Source of the DNA: a candidate division WWE3 bacterium RIFCSPLOWO2_12_FULL_36_10
Lineage (GTDB): Bacteria > Patescibacteriota > WWE3 > UBA101185 > UBA10185
Assembly (NCBI GenBank): GCA_001772985.1
Contig: MEVN01000003.1
Span: forward strand, 1-13,117
Reading direction: 5' to 3'
DNA: 13,117 nucleotides
Shown here: piece after piece, positions 5,425-11,966 of the stretch
Layout: each line of letters opens with the position of its first letter
Position numbering within the stretch: the first letter of the stretch is position 1
Translations under genes and position numbers: made by a program
The notes under the pieces: model-generated
Databases searched by the model: none
What the model saw: only the letters and a program-made list of their open reading frames with translations
What the model was told of the DNA's origin: nothing

Positions 5425-6471
5425 ATGGAAGAGCTCGATCCGAAAAAATTTCATGTTTTAGATTCAAAAACAAAATGGAAATATATATTTATTACTCTAG
5501 TCGTTTCTTTATTTGTTTTACCTTTTGCGTTTTATAAATACTATGTTCTTGCGATAAACCGGCCCTCTCAGTCCGGAAAAGAAATTACATTTGAAATAAA
5601 AAGAGGCGACGGGGTTTCTGAAATTTCGGATTCCCTTTATGAGAAAGGCTCCATTAACTCCTCAGTTTTATTTAAAGCATATTTAATTGTTAATAAACTG
5701 CACACAAATGTTCAGGCAGGAGTTTATAAAATACCCGCCGGAAGTAATGTTATACAAATTTCCAGTATGTTTCAGAAAGGTACAAATGATATAAAAGTAA
5801 CTTTCCTTGAAGGCTGGAGAGTAGAAGAGTTTGCAAGAGAAGCCGGAAAAAGATTTGAAAAGATAGATTATGAAAAGTTCGTGTCTCTTGCAAAAAACGA
5901 CGAGGGGTACTTATTTCCGGATACTTATTTCTTTAATGTAGACGTTTCGGAAGAAAGTCTTTTAAACGCCCTTAAAGCTAATTTTATAAGTAAAACAAAG
6001 GATATTTTAACGGACTTAGCCCTTACAAAGGCCGATTTAACAAAGGGTGAGACAATAATTTTAGCTTCAATTGTTGAGAGAGAGGTTTCAAAAGAAGATG
6101 ATAGGCCCATTGTTGCGGGAATTTTAATATCAAGGTACAAAAACGGAATTAAACTTGATGCTGATGCAACTGTTCAGTACGCTGTTTCAGGAAATGGAAA
6201 TTATTCTCCGACTGCAAAAAATTTAAATGAATTTAATTGGTGGGCATTAAACTTAAGTAACAACGATTTGTTAAGCGATAGTCCATACAATACTAGAAAG
6301 AATATAGGACTTCCTCCCGCGCCTATCTCAAATCCCGGGCTCTCTGTTATTAAGTCTGTTCTAAACTATAAAACCTCTTTGTACAATTATTATCTAACGG
6401 ACAAAAAAGGAGTAACTCATTTTGCAAAAACACTTGAAGAACACAACGATAATGTTAGGAAATATCTTTAG
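5425..6471 (+). CDS. mltG: Endolytic murein transglycosylase MltG (YceG-like)
   Basis: A 348-residue, single-pass inner-membrane lytic transglycosylase that cuts nascent glycan strands and so terminates peptidoglycan polymerisation. It has a short cytoplasmic tail, one transmembrane segment at about residues 20-42, then the LysM-like portion (ITFEIKRGDGVSEISDSLYEKG). The YceG catalytic domain follows, with the hallmark GYLFPDTYFF and ASIVERE blocks. The catalytic glutamate is E218 of SIVERE, followed by the usual KLDADATVQYA stretch. The length is in the family range. A -10 box lies 8 nt upstream of the ATG. The gene converges on the DUF151 gene, with a 17-bp tail-to-tail overlap. With ftsEX and the M23 peptidase nearby it forms a cluster of envelope-remodelling functions. 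Confidence 0.95.
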   Translation: MEELDPKKFHVLDSKTKWKYIFITLVVSLFVLPFAFYKYYVLAINRPSQSGKEITFEIKRGDGVSEISDSLYEKGSINSSVLFKAYLIVNKLHTNVQAGVYKIPAGSNVIQISSMFQKGTNDIKVTFLEGWRVEEFAREAGKRFEKIDYEKFVSLAKNDEGYLFPDTYFFNVDVSEESLLNALKANFISKTKDILTDLALTKADLTKGETIILASIVEREVSKEDDRPIVAGILISRYKNGIKLDADATVQYAVSGNGNYSPTAKNLNEFNWWALNLSNNDLLSDSPYNTRKNIGLPPAPISNPGLSVIKSVLNYKTSLYNYYLTDKKGVTHFAKTLEEHNDNVRKYL

Positions 6472-6877
6472 CGTCAAAGCCATAAATCTGCATAGTTTTT
6501 TCAGTAACGAAAATAGGACATCCGCATTTAAACGCCAAAGCTAAAGAGTCCGAGACCTTTGAACTTATATCCAATAGTTCCTTACCGCGTTCTATATGAA
6601 TATACGAATAAAAAACGAGCCCGTTGGGTGTTGTTATTAGGATTTTTTGAATATTTCCGCCGAATAACGCGAGTATTTTACTCGTTGTGTCATAGATATT
6701 TGGTATTATTTCGGAAAAATCTTTTAGCTGAATTGCATTAATAACAGGAATGGCGGAATTTTTATCAAGAATTATTGGTAAGATTATAGATTCATTTTTA
6801 GATGCTAAGTAAACCGTAAAATTATCGGAGTTATTTGGCGAAGCTATTATGGCTTTAAGTGTAACTTCTGTATCCAT
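6455..6877 (-). CDS. DUF151 / bifunctional nuclease-like domain protein
   Basis: A 140-residue protein of the BFN (DUF151) family. The pattern fits the family: an N-terminal strand-rich segment, ILPIILDKNSAIPVINAIQ, a central NIYDTTSKILALFGGNIQKILIT, then VFYSYIHIERGKELLDISSKVSDSLALAFKCGCPIFVTEK. The last block corresponds to the family's D-x-R-x-S-D-A-I-A-L-A region, but the usual RPSDA is changed to KVSDS, so it is a divergent member. Family proteins have been reported to have RNase/DNase activity in plants, and a thermophile structure exists; the bacterial role is unclear. The ATG at 6877 is preferred over upstream codons because the -10 box lies at 6904-6899. It overlaps the end of mltG by 17 bp on the opposite strand. 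Confidence 0.8.
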   Translation of the reverse strand: MDTEVTLKAIIASPNNSDNFTVYLASKNESIILPIILDKNSAIPVINAIQLKDFSEIIPNIYDTTSKILALFGGNIQKILITTPNGLVFYSYIHIERGKELLDISSKVSDSLALAFKCGCPIFVTEKTMQIYGFDAKDIS

Positions 6878-6898
6878 GCCTTTTGGCAGAATCCGCAG

Positions 6899-6927
6899 AT
6901 TATACTTTACTAAAGTCACTTCCGCAA
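6899..6927 (-). promoter_or_regulatory. Promoter of the DUF151 gene
   Basis: On the minus strand, TTGCGG (6927-6922), a 17-nt spacer and a perfect TATAAT (6904-6899). The ATG follows 21 nt after the -10, giving a leader of about 14 nt with an AAAAGG just before the ATG. The -35 region coincides with that of the divergent plus-strand promoter, so the two may compete for RNA polymerase. Confidence 0.6.
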
Positions 6928-6941
6928 CGATTGTTAAAAAG

Positions 6942-6948
6942 GTATAAT
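6942..6948 (+). promoter_or_regulatory. -10 box of the ftsEX operon
   Basis: GTATAAT with 8 nt to the ATG at 6957. A weak -35 (TTCCGC, 6920-6925) lies 17 nt upstream and overlaps the -35 of the divergent DUF151 promoter. No Shine-Dalgarno site is seen, so the message is probably leaderless. Confidence 0.5.
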
Positions 6949-6956
6949 GGGTGAGT

Positions 6957-7391
6957 ATGATAAATCTGCTCAAAACACTTCATGATCGCGCCGAGGAATA
7001 TAAAGGAAAAAGACTTCTTGTCCTTTTGGCCATAATTTTTGTAATATTTGCACTTTTAGGTATTTTCTTTGGGTATATTGTATCTACGTATACAGGGGGT
7101 AATATCACGGAAAAGTTATCAAGAGAATCAAATGTGAAAGACCAAACCGGCACAATTTATGAGGGTCGAATTTCTTATATAGATTCAAATACTTACCCGA
7201 ACGATAACATCTCATACATACTTTTAGATAAAAACGGAAAACAAATCATCCTACTTAGGGCTCAAGATCAAAAATTAGTTGTTGCTGAAGGATATTTCGC
7301 TAAAGTTACAGGGAGCGTTGTAAAAACTATCGATGGAAAGAAGGATGTGTTAGAGGTAGCTGTTGTAATACTTAAAAATGTCTCAAATTGA
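6957..7391 (+). CDS. Single-pass membrane protein of unknown function, first gene of the ftsEX operon
   Basis: A 144-residue protein I do not recognise. It has a short basic N-terminus (about residues 1-18), one strong transmembrane helix (about 19-43, LLVLLAIIFVIFALLGIFFGYIV), and an outward-facing domain of about 100 residues rich in alternating hydrophobic residues. The stretch from GTIYEGRISYID to YFAKVTGSVV and VLEVAVVIL looks like a small beta-barrel such as an OB-fold. That reading is tentative. It overlaps ftsE by 14 bp and begins the operon ftsE-ftsX-M23 peptidase, so an accessory role with FtsEX is a reasonable inference. The start is ATG 6957, because the in-frame GTG at 6951 lies only 2 nt after the -10 box. 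Confidence 0.75.
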   Translation: MINLLKTLHDRAEEYKGKRLLVLLAIIFVIFALLGIFFGYIVSTYTGGNITEKLSRESNVKDQTGTIYEGRISYIDSNTYPNDNISYILLDKNGKQIILLRAQDQKLVVAEGYFAKVTGSVVKTIDGKKDVLEVAVVILKNVSN

Positions 7392-8064
7392 ATTTAAAAA
7401 TGTCTCAAAGAAATATGGTCAAGATAGCGTCGCTCTTGAGGAGGTAAGTTTTGGTATTAATGATGGAGAATTTGTATTTCTAGTAGGACCTTCTGGTGCC
7501 GGAAAATCTACACTTGTTAAATTATTAATCAGAGAAATTCTACCTTCATCCGGAGTAGTCTTATTTAATGACAGGGATGTTGGTTTAATTCCTCAGGTTG
7601 AGTTGCCTTCTTTGAGGAGGAAAATAGGTGTAGTTTTTCAAGACTTTAAGGTATTAAAATCAAAAAACGTTTTTGAAAACGTAGCAATAGCCTTAGAAGT
7701 TGCAGACAGCTCTGACGAGACTATTGGCAACGTTGTGCCAAACGTTCTTGGATTGGTTGGATTAAGTGATAAGACAGAAAGGTTTCCAAGCCAGCTTTCA
7801 GGAGGGGAATTGCAAAGGCTGTCAATAGCAAGGGCGTTGGCTCATGAGCCTGACGTGCTTATAGCTGATGAGCCAACAGGTATGATCGATCCCGGTTCCT
7901 CCGCGGAAGTTATGCAGGTTTTGGACAAGATAAATTCTCTAGGAACTACTGTGTTAATGGCGACTCATGATTTTTCTATTGTTGATAGAATGAAAAGGCG
8001 TGTAATTAGAGTTGAAAACGGAAGAGTAATTTCGGACAAAAACGAAGGGAAATATAATGGATAA
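7378..8064 (+). CDS. ftsE: Cell division ATP-binding protein FtsE
   Basis: The ATPase subunit of the FtsEX complex, an ABC-type mechanotransmitter that activates cell-wall hydrolases at division. All ATPase motifs are present: Walker A GPSGAGKST (residues 37-45), the Q-loop VVFQDF (Q88), signature LSGGELQ (140-146), Walker B VLIADEPTG (D164, E165) and the H-loop H197 in ATHD. VVFQDFKVL is characteristic of FtsE among ABC ATPases. At 228 residues the length is normal. It overlaps the preceding membrane-protein gene by 14 bp and ftsX by 8 bp, so translation is coupled. The context with ftsX and an M23 peptidase makes the assignment firm. Confidence 0.96.
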   Translation: MSQIEFKNVSKKYGQDSVALEEVSFGINDGEFVFLVGPSGAGKSTLVKLLIREILPSSGVVLFNDRDVGLIPQVELPSLRRKIGVVFQDFKVLKSKNVFENVAIALEVADSSDETIGNVVPNVLGLVGLSDKTERFPSQLSGGELQRLSIARALAHEPDVLIADEPTGMIDPGSSAEVMQVLDKINSLGTTVLMATHDFSIVDRMKRRVIRVENGRVISDKNEGKYNG

Positions 8065-8944
8065 ATTGTGGAAAAATTTATTAATAAGTATAAAAAGGGA
8101 GAAATTTTTGAGCTTATCCACACTTATTATCATGACTATAACATTTACTGTGTTAGGATTTTTTTTAAGTTTAATTGTTTTTTCTCAAACCGCAGTTAAA
8201 TATTTGGAAAATCAAGCGCAAATTACAATATTCTTTAAAGATGACTTTTCTGAAAAAAATATATTAAGCTTGAAAGAGAAGTATGAAAAAGACAAAACGA
8301 TATCAAATGTTAACTATGTTTCAAAAGAACAAGCCTTAAAAATATTTACAGATTTAAACAAAAATGAACCAATACTACTAGAATCAATTTCTGCCAATAT
8401 TCTTCCGGCAAGTTTGGAAATTAGAGCAAAAAGACTTTCCAGTCTTTCAGCATTAGCTGTCAAGTTTGAGAAGCAGGACGGCGTTGAGGAAGTAAGATAT
8501 TTTAAAGATGTAATTGAGAATTTTAGGTTTTGGAGTAATTTATACCATTTGATTGGTTTAGGCCTTGTTCTTATATTTGCAACAATATCATTTTCGGTTG
8601 TTATAGCACTAATTAGAATGACAATAAATTCAAAAGGTGAGGAGCTTGAGATTCTTAAACTAGTTGGTGCTACGGATGTTTACGTGAAAAGACCGTTTAT
8701 TTTTCAAGCAGTATTTTTTGGGCTTGTTTCCTCTATTTTGTCTTTTATCATTTCTGTTGTATGGATACTTTCGCTAGTTGGATCCAAATTTTTTGGAGAT
8801 ATAAAAACTGTTTTTATTCTGCCGGTTGTTGAAGTAAATATTTTTGTTTATCTCATTATTCTGGGAGTTATTCTTGTTTTATCAGGCGCTCTTTTAGGTT
8901 ATTTTGGCAGCCTTACAGCAGTTAAGAAATATTTAAAATTTTGA
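8057..8944 (+). CDS. ftsX: Cell division membrane protein FtsX
   Basis: The membrane subunit of FtsEX, 295 residues. The topology matches the family: a first transmembrane helix at about residues 20-45, an extracytoplasmic domain (about 46-165) that includes ITIFFKDDFSEKNI and VSKEQALKIF, then three transmembrane helices at about 168-190, 215-245 and 260-285. The first helix is followed by the family's typical L-E-N-Q-A-Q-I-T-I-F-F entry strand. The conserved cytoplasmic EELEILKLVGATDVYVKRPF segment is also present. FtsX passes conformational changes driven by FtsE ATP hydrolysis to a periplasmic or surface hydrolase or activator. The next gene encodes a coiled-coil M23 peptidase, the expected partner type (compare EnvC and PcsB). 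Confidence 0.95.
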   Translation: MDKLWKNLLISIKREKFLSLSTLIIMTITFTVLGFFLSLIVFSQTAVKYLENQAQITIFFKDDFSEKNILSLKEKYEKDKTISNVNYVSKEQALKIFTDLNKNEPILLESISANILPASLEIRAKRLSSLSALAVKFEKQDGVEEVRYFKDVIENFRFWSNLYHLIGLGLVLIFATISFSVVIALIRMTINSKGEELEILKLVGATDVYVKRPFIFQAVFFGLVSSILSFIISVVWILSLVGSKFFGDIKTVFILPVVEVNIFVYLIILGVILVLSGALLGYFGSLTAVKKYLKF

Positions 8945-8960
8945 TTACCTTAACTTTGAA

Positions 8961-10223
8961 ATGTTTAAACCAAGAAATTTTCTATTAGTATTTACATTCC
9001 CCTTTGTATTAGGTGTATTCGTTTTTTTTGGATCATTTAGGGTTTTCTCACAAGTTAAATGTACCTCCGATTTACAGTCAAACAAAGATAATTTGCAAGA
9101 TATTATTACGGCGTGTGAGAATAAAATTCAGTCCCTGAAGGGTACGGAGCAGACGCTACAGCGTGAGATTGAATATACAAACAGCCAAATAAGCCTAACT
9201 GAGCTACGAATACAAAATTCCATTTCTGAAATAGACAAAAAGACTAAACAAATTGAAAAGTTAGGTTCAGATATAGATGATTTAAAAGTTAGAATAAAAC
9301 GGCTTGAGGAATCAATTAGCTTTCAGGAAGAGATTTTTGGCGAAAGACTGCGGGCTAGGTATAAAGCAAAAGAAACTTCTCCTATTATTATTATTTTTGG
9401 ATCTGCCACTATTGATAAAATAATACAAAAGTCAGAATACTTAAAAATTATGGGAATACAGGATAAAAAGTTACTAAATGAGATGAACAGCACAAAGCAA
9501 TCTTATGGTCTTCAGAAGGATTTATTTGAAAAGAAAAAAAGTGAGGAAGAGGCTTTAAGGGCGCAGGTATTAAAGGAGAAAGCAAAACTGGAAGCGTATA
9601 GCTCACAACTCGTTGTTCAAAAGGCCGAACGAAATAAACTTTTAGAAGTCACAAAAAATGATGAAGCTTTGTATCAGAAGCTTTTGGGTGACGCACAAAG
9701 AGAGTTAAATCAGATACTAAATGCAGCGCAGTTTTTAAAAAACGGTAAGTCGGAGCATGTTAAGGCGGGGGAAGTTATTGGAATTCAAGGTAGTTCGGGA
9801 TTTTCTAGTGGCGATCATTTACATTTTGGAGTGTATAAATACTCATCGTTTAGTGAAATTGATGGGTGGAATTGGTATTACTCAAATTATATAGATCCAA
9901 GAAAAATGCTTAAGAATAAAACTGTATTTTGGAATGATGGGTGTGGAGATTACGGTAATATAAGCACCGGTGGTGGAAAATGGAAGTGGCCGATTTCAAA
10001 TCCAACAATATCACAGGGTTTTGGACATACATGCTATTCAAATATTTACTACGGTGGAAAACCTCATCCGGCTTTAGATATTTACGGCTCCTACGGAACT
10101 CCGGTATATGCAGTTGAAGACGGCGATGCTTATTTTTGCAGAAATTGTTTAGGAGACGGAGGTAATGGTGTTTTCATTTTTCACGATGGCGGGTATATGA
10201 GTTTGTATTGGCATTTGCGGTAA
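8961..10223 (+). CDS. Coiled-coil M23 (LytM-type) peptidase with permuted catalytic domain
   Basis: A 420-residue secreted protein. Residues 1-31 are a signal peptide or membrane anchor. About 36-255 is a long coiled coil like that of EnvC/PcsB, and the rest is an M23 metallopeptidase domain. Both halves of the active site are visible but in reversed order. The block normally at the C-terminus comes first: VKAGEVIGIQGSSGFSSGDHLHF, with H286 and H288. The block normally at the N-terminus comes second: WPISNPTISQGFG and HPALD, with H369 and D373. The protein then stops two residues after the YWHL motif (H418), exactly where the first block would normally continue. The zinc-ligand set seems complete, so a working enzyme is plausible. 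It follows ftsX by 16 nt, which points to control by FtsEX. I see no Shine-Dalgarno site. Confidence 0.9.
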   Translation: MFKPRNFLLVFTFPFVLGVFVFFGSFRVFSQVKCTSDLQSNKDNLQDIITACENKIQSLKGTEQTLQREIEYTNSQISLTELRIQNSISEIDKKTKQIEKLGSDIDDLKVRIKRLEESISFQEEIFGERLRARYKAKETSPIIIIFGSATIDKIIQKSEYLKIMGIQDKKLLNEMNSTKQSYGLQKDLFEKKKSEEEALRAQVLKEKAKLEAYSSQLVVQKAERNKLLEVTKNDEALYQKLLGDAQRELNQILNAAQFLKNGKSEHVKAGEVIGIQGSSGFSSGDHLHFGVYKYSSFSEIDGWNWYYSNYIDPRKMLKNKTVFWNDGCGDYGNISTGGGKWKWPISNPTISQGFGHTCYSNIYYGGKPHPALDIYGSYGTPVYAVEDGDAYFCRNCLGDGGNGVFIFHDGGYMSLYWHLR

Positions 10224-10233
10224 CTTTATGAAG

Positions 10234-10248
10234 TCTAGTTAAACTAGA
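10234..10248. repeat. Perfect 15-bp palindrome after the M23 gene
   Basis: TCTAGTT and AACTAGA flank a central A (7+1+7). It lies 10 nt after the peptidase stop codon and upstream of the next promoter. As RNA it would give only a 5-bp stem without a U-tract, so a protein-binding site is at least as likely as a terminator. Confidence 0.4.
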
Positions 10249-10258
10249 GTTTACATCG

Positions 10259-10286
10259 TTGCAAAATTTTACATTTTAACTATTCT
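10259..10286 (+). promoter_or_regulatory. Possible promoter of the 10293 gene
   Basis: TTGCAA (10259-10264), a 16-nt spacer and TATTCT (10281-10286), then 6 nt to the ATG at 10293. The geometry again suggests a leaderless message. The -10 matches TATAAT at four of six positions. Confidence 0.4.
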
Positions 10287-10292
10287 TCGCAT

Positions 10293-10931
10293 ATGGTCAA
10301 AGTTCTTGTTTATGTTTTTATACTTCTAACATTTATCCGGGGAGTTAGTGCTTTGGATTATTATCTTTATATTAAGCCGGAAACATACGTTTCGCATAAA
10401 GATGGAATTATTAACTTTAAATTAACTTACAATTTTGATCCGAATTTATTAAAGGGATTTTATATAAAACCTATTTCATCTTCTGCAAACGTTGAAATCT
10501 TTAATGATAAGTTAGGTCAATGGATTTCAGAAAATGACATGTTAACTAGAATGCCGGAGTTAAAAGAAAAAATAAGTGTACGTTTTAAAAGCTTTCCCAA
10601 GGAAATTACAGAAATTCATTTTAAAATTTATAAATATAAAACCCCAGAAGTATTTGAAACCGCTCCTACTAAAATATGGAGTTCTGAAATTATGGCCAAC
10701 TACATGGAAAAGTTTAATGAGAATTTATATAAAGTTGATATTGAAACTGAAAATAAAGATAGCAATGAGGTAAGTGCAATAAATTTAGTTCAAACAAAAA
10801 ATTCAAAGGAAATAAGTGAGATTCAACCAGCTAAAAAATCCATTCCTGTAGCCCTCTTGTTTTTTGTTATTTCAGCTGTGGTCGGACATATTTTTAGTAA
10901 TCTGGTAAAATTGCGTAGTGCTTTTGGTTAA
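10293..10931 (+). CDS. Secreted, C-terminally membrane-anchored protein of unknown function
   Basis: A 212-residue protein I do not recognise. Residues 1-20 form a signal peptide (MVKVLVYVFILLTFIRGVSA). Residues 21 to about 140 look beta-rich, with alternating hydrophobic residues (for example GIINFKLTYNF, ISVRFKSFPKEITEIHFKIYKY), as in extracellular Ig-like or cohesin-like domains. About 140-183 is a polar linker rich in N, E, S and K. About 184-205 is a transmembrane helix (IPVALLFFVISAVVGHIFSNLV), followed by a short basic tail (KLRSAFG). This architecture fits a surface protein held by its C-terminus. The end overlaps the following VanZ-like gene by 14 bp. Function cannot be stated. Confidence 0.7.
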   Translation: MVKVLVYVFILLTFIRGVSALDYYLYIKPETYVSHKDGIINFKLTYNFDPNLLKGFYIKPISSSANVEIFNDKLGQWISENDMLTRMPELKEKISVRFKSFPKEITEIHFKIYKYKTPEVFETAPTKIWSSEIMANYMEKFNENLYKVDIETENKDSNEVSAINLVQTKNSKEISEIQPAKKSIPVALLFFVISAVVGHIFSNLVKLRSAFG

Positions 10932-11289
10932 AAGATGGCTTCCGGCTGTAATTATAATGTTGTTTCTCTTTACATCCTCGTCGTTGCCTGGAGCTTCGGT
11001 GTCGGCAGTGAAATCTGTTGACGCATTTGTGCATAAAGTAACACATATAATTATTTATATGCTGTTGTGTTTAACTTTTTACAGGGCTACAAAAAATCCT
11101 TTTATGTCTGTTCTTTTGACAATTATATACGGAGTTTTTGATGAGTATCATCAGCTTTTTACATTTACAAGGTCAGGAAATGTAATAGACATAATGGTTG
11201 ACAGCATGAGCGCATTTTTTATAGGTTTAATTTTATGGAAGTTTTATCTTGTTCTACCAAAGACACTAAAGAATTGGCTGGAACAATAG
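10918..11289 (+). CDS. VanZ-like membrane protein
   Basis: A 123-residue membrane protein of the VanZ family. Four hydrophobic segments are visible (about residues 7-20, 38-53, 62-74, 98-113). The family motif DEYHQLFTFTRSG (D75-E76-Y77-H78-Q79, R85) is followed by D91 and D95 in VIDIMVDSMSAF, and H39 and H43 lie in the second segment. VanZ is linked to low-level teicoplanin resistance, but most family members are uncharacterised envelope proteins, so no resistance should be inferred. The start is GTG 10918, overlapping the preceding gene by 14 bp; a start a little downstream is possible. The 3' end overlaps tsaE by 55 bp in another frame. Confidence 0.85.
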   Translation: MLLVKRWLPAVIIMLFLFTSSSLPGASVSAVKSVDAFVHKVTHIIIYMLLCLTFYRATKNPFMSVLLTIIYGVFDEYHQLFTFTRSGNVIDIMVDSMSAFFIGLILWKFYLVLPKTLKNWLEQ

Positions 11290-11645
11290 CTAAAAAATTA
11301 AAAAAAGGCGATACTTTAGCCTTATACGGTGAACTTGGAAGTGGAAAAACTACTTTTGTGCGGTATTTGGTTGAAGCTTTGGGTATATGTAGCAGAGTGC
11401 AAAGCCCAACATTTGTTTTGCACAGAAAATATGGGTTTATTAATCATCTTGATTTGTATAGACTAAAAAGTGTGGTTGAGGCGAAAAATTTGGGAATTGA
11501 AGATATTTTACGTGATAAAGATTTTGTTACGATTATAGAATGGCCAAAGTTAATAGAAGAATTGTTTTCGGATCGGACAATATGTATTAATTTTGAACAT
11601 ATAGGTGAAAATGAAAGAAAGATTACAATACACAATTTTAATTGA
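11235..11645 (+). CDS. tsaE: tRNA threonylcarbamoyladenosine biosynthesis ATPase TsaE
   Basis: A 136-residue P-loop ATPase needed for t6A37 formation, which drives turnover of the TsaB-TsaD complex. Motifs seen: Walker A GELGSGKTT (residues 32-40), SPTF (57-60), HLDLYRL (D73) and the TsaE-specific IIEWPK (E102-W103). The length is a little under the family norm (about 150). The ATG at 11235 is needed to include the N-terminal T-x-E-L-A helix typical of the family, so the 55-bp overlap with the VanZ-like gene appears real. The 3' end overlaps tsaB by 35 bp. The TsaB partner is next door; tsaD and tsaC are not in this window. Confidence 0.93.
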   Translation: MEVLSCSTKDTKELAGTIAKKLKKGDTLALYGELGSGKTTFVRYLVEALGICSRVQSPTFVLHRKYGFINHLDLYRLKSVVEAKNLGIEDILRDKDFVTIIEWPKLIEELFSDRTICINFEHIGENERKITIHNFN

Positions 11646-11958
11646 CTCAACTGAGAGATATAAAAAATCAGTTTCGCTAATTAAGCAAGAAAACGGTGAG
11701 GATTTAGTTATTCAAAAGTCATTGGGGGATATAGATATAGTTTCCGAAATAAAAAAAATACTTAAAGATAATAAAGTTTCCATTGAGGAGGTTTTAGAAT
11801 TTAGATCAAATCCCGGTCCCGGATCTTTTACTGGTATTAAAATTGGTCTTACGATCTCAAATACTTTAAATTGGGCGTTGGGAAAAAAAGGAATAAATGA
11901 TTTACAAAGCCCGGAATATGGAAAAGAACCGAATATTCAAGGGAAAAATATTGTATAA
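11611..11958 (+). CDS. tsaB: Short TsaB (t6A biosynthesis), N-terminal domain only
   Basis: A 115-residue protein matching the N-terminal ASKHA half of TsaB. It starts with ILIDSTERYKKSVSLI, where TsaB has its ILxIDTS strand, and has the hallmark NPGPGSFTGIKIGLTISNTL (GPGSFTG at 69-75). Full-length TsaB is about 210-230 residues. Here the chain ends about 30 residues after the hallmark, in a polar tail. The missing half is not encoded downstream: a glycosyltransferase follows. TsaB is the non-catalytic partner of TsaD, so the retained N-terminal half might be enough for heterodimerisation; that is an inference. The start is ATG 11611; an in-frame GTG at 11605 is an alternative. It overlaps tsaE by 35 bp. 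Confidence 0.8.
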   Translation: MKERLQYTILIDSTERYKKSVSLIKQENGEDLVIQKSLGDIDIVSEIKKILKDNKVSIEEVLEFRSNPGPGSFTGIKIGLTISNTLNWALGKKGINDLQSPEYGKEPNIQGKNIV

Positions 11959-11959
11959 T
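11953..11959 (+). promoter_or_regulatory. -10 box of the glycosyltransferase gene
   Basis: GTATAAT overlaps the stop codon of the short tsaB gene and lies 7 nt before the ATG at 11967. No good -35 is seen. The spacing repeats the pattern of other starts in the window and favours ATG 11967 over ATG 11958. Confidence 0.5.
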
Positions 11960-11966
11960 GCAAAAT

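Noticed and set aside
9700..10223. Two separate degenerate M23 domains or a truncated peptidase
   Set aside because: Each motif occurs only once and the two halves complement each other exactly, which is better explained by circular permutation.
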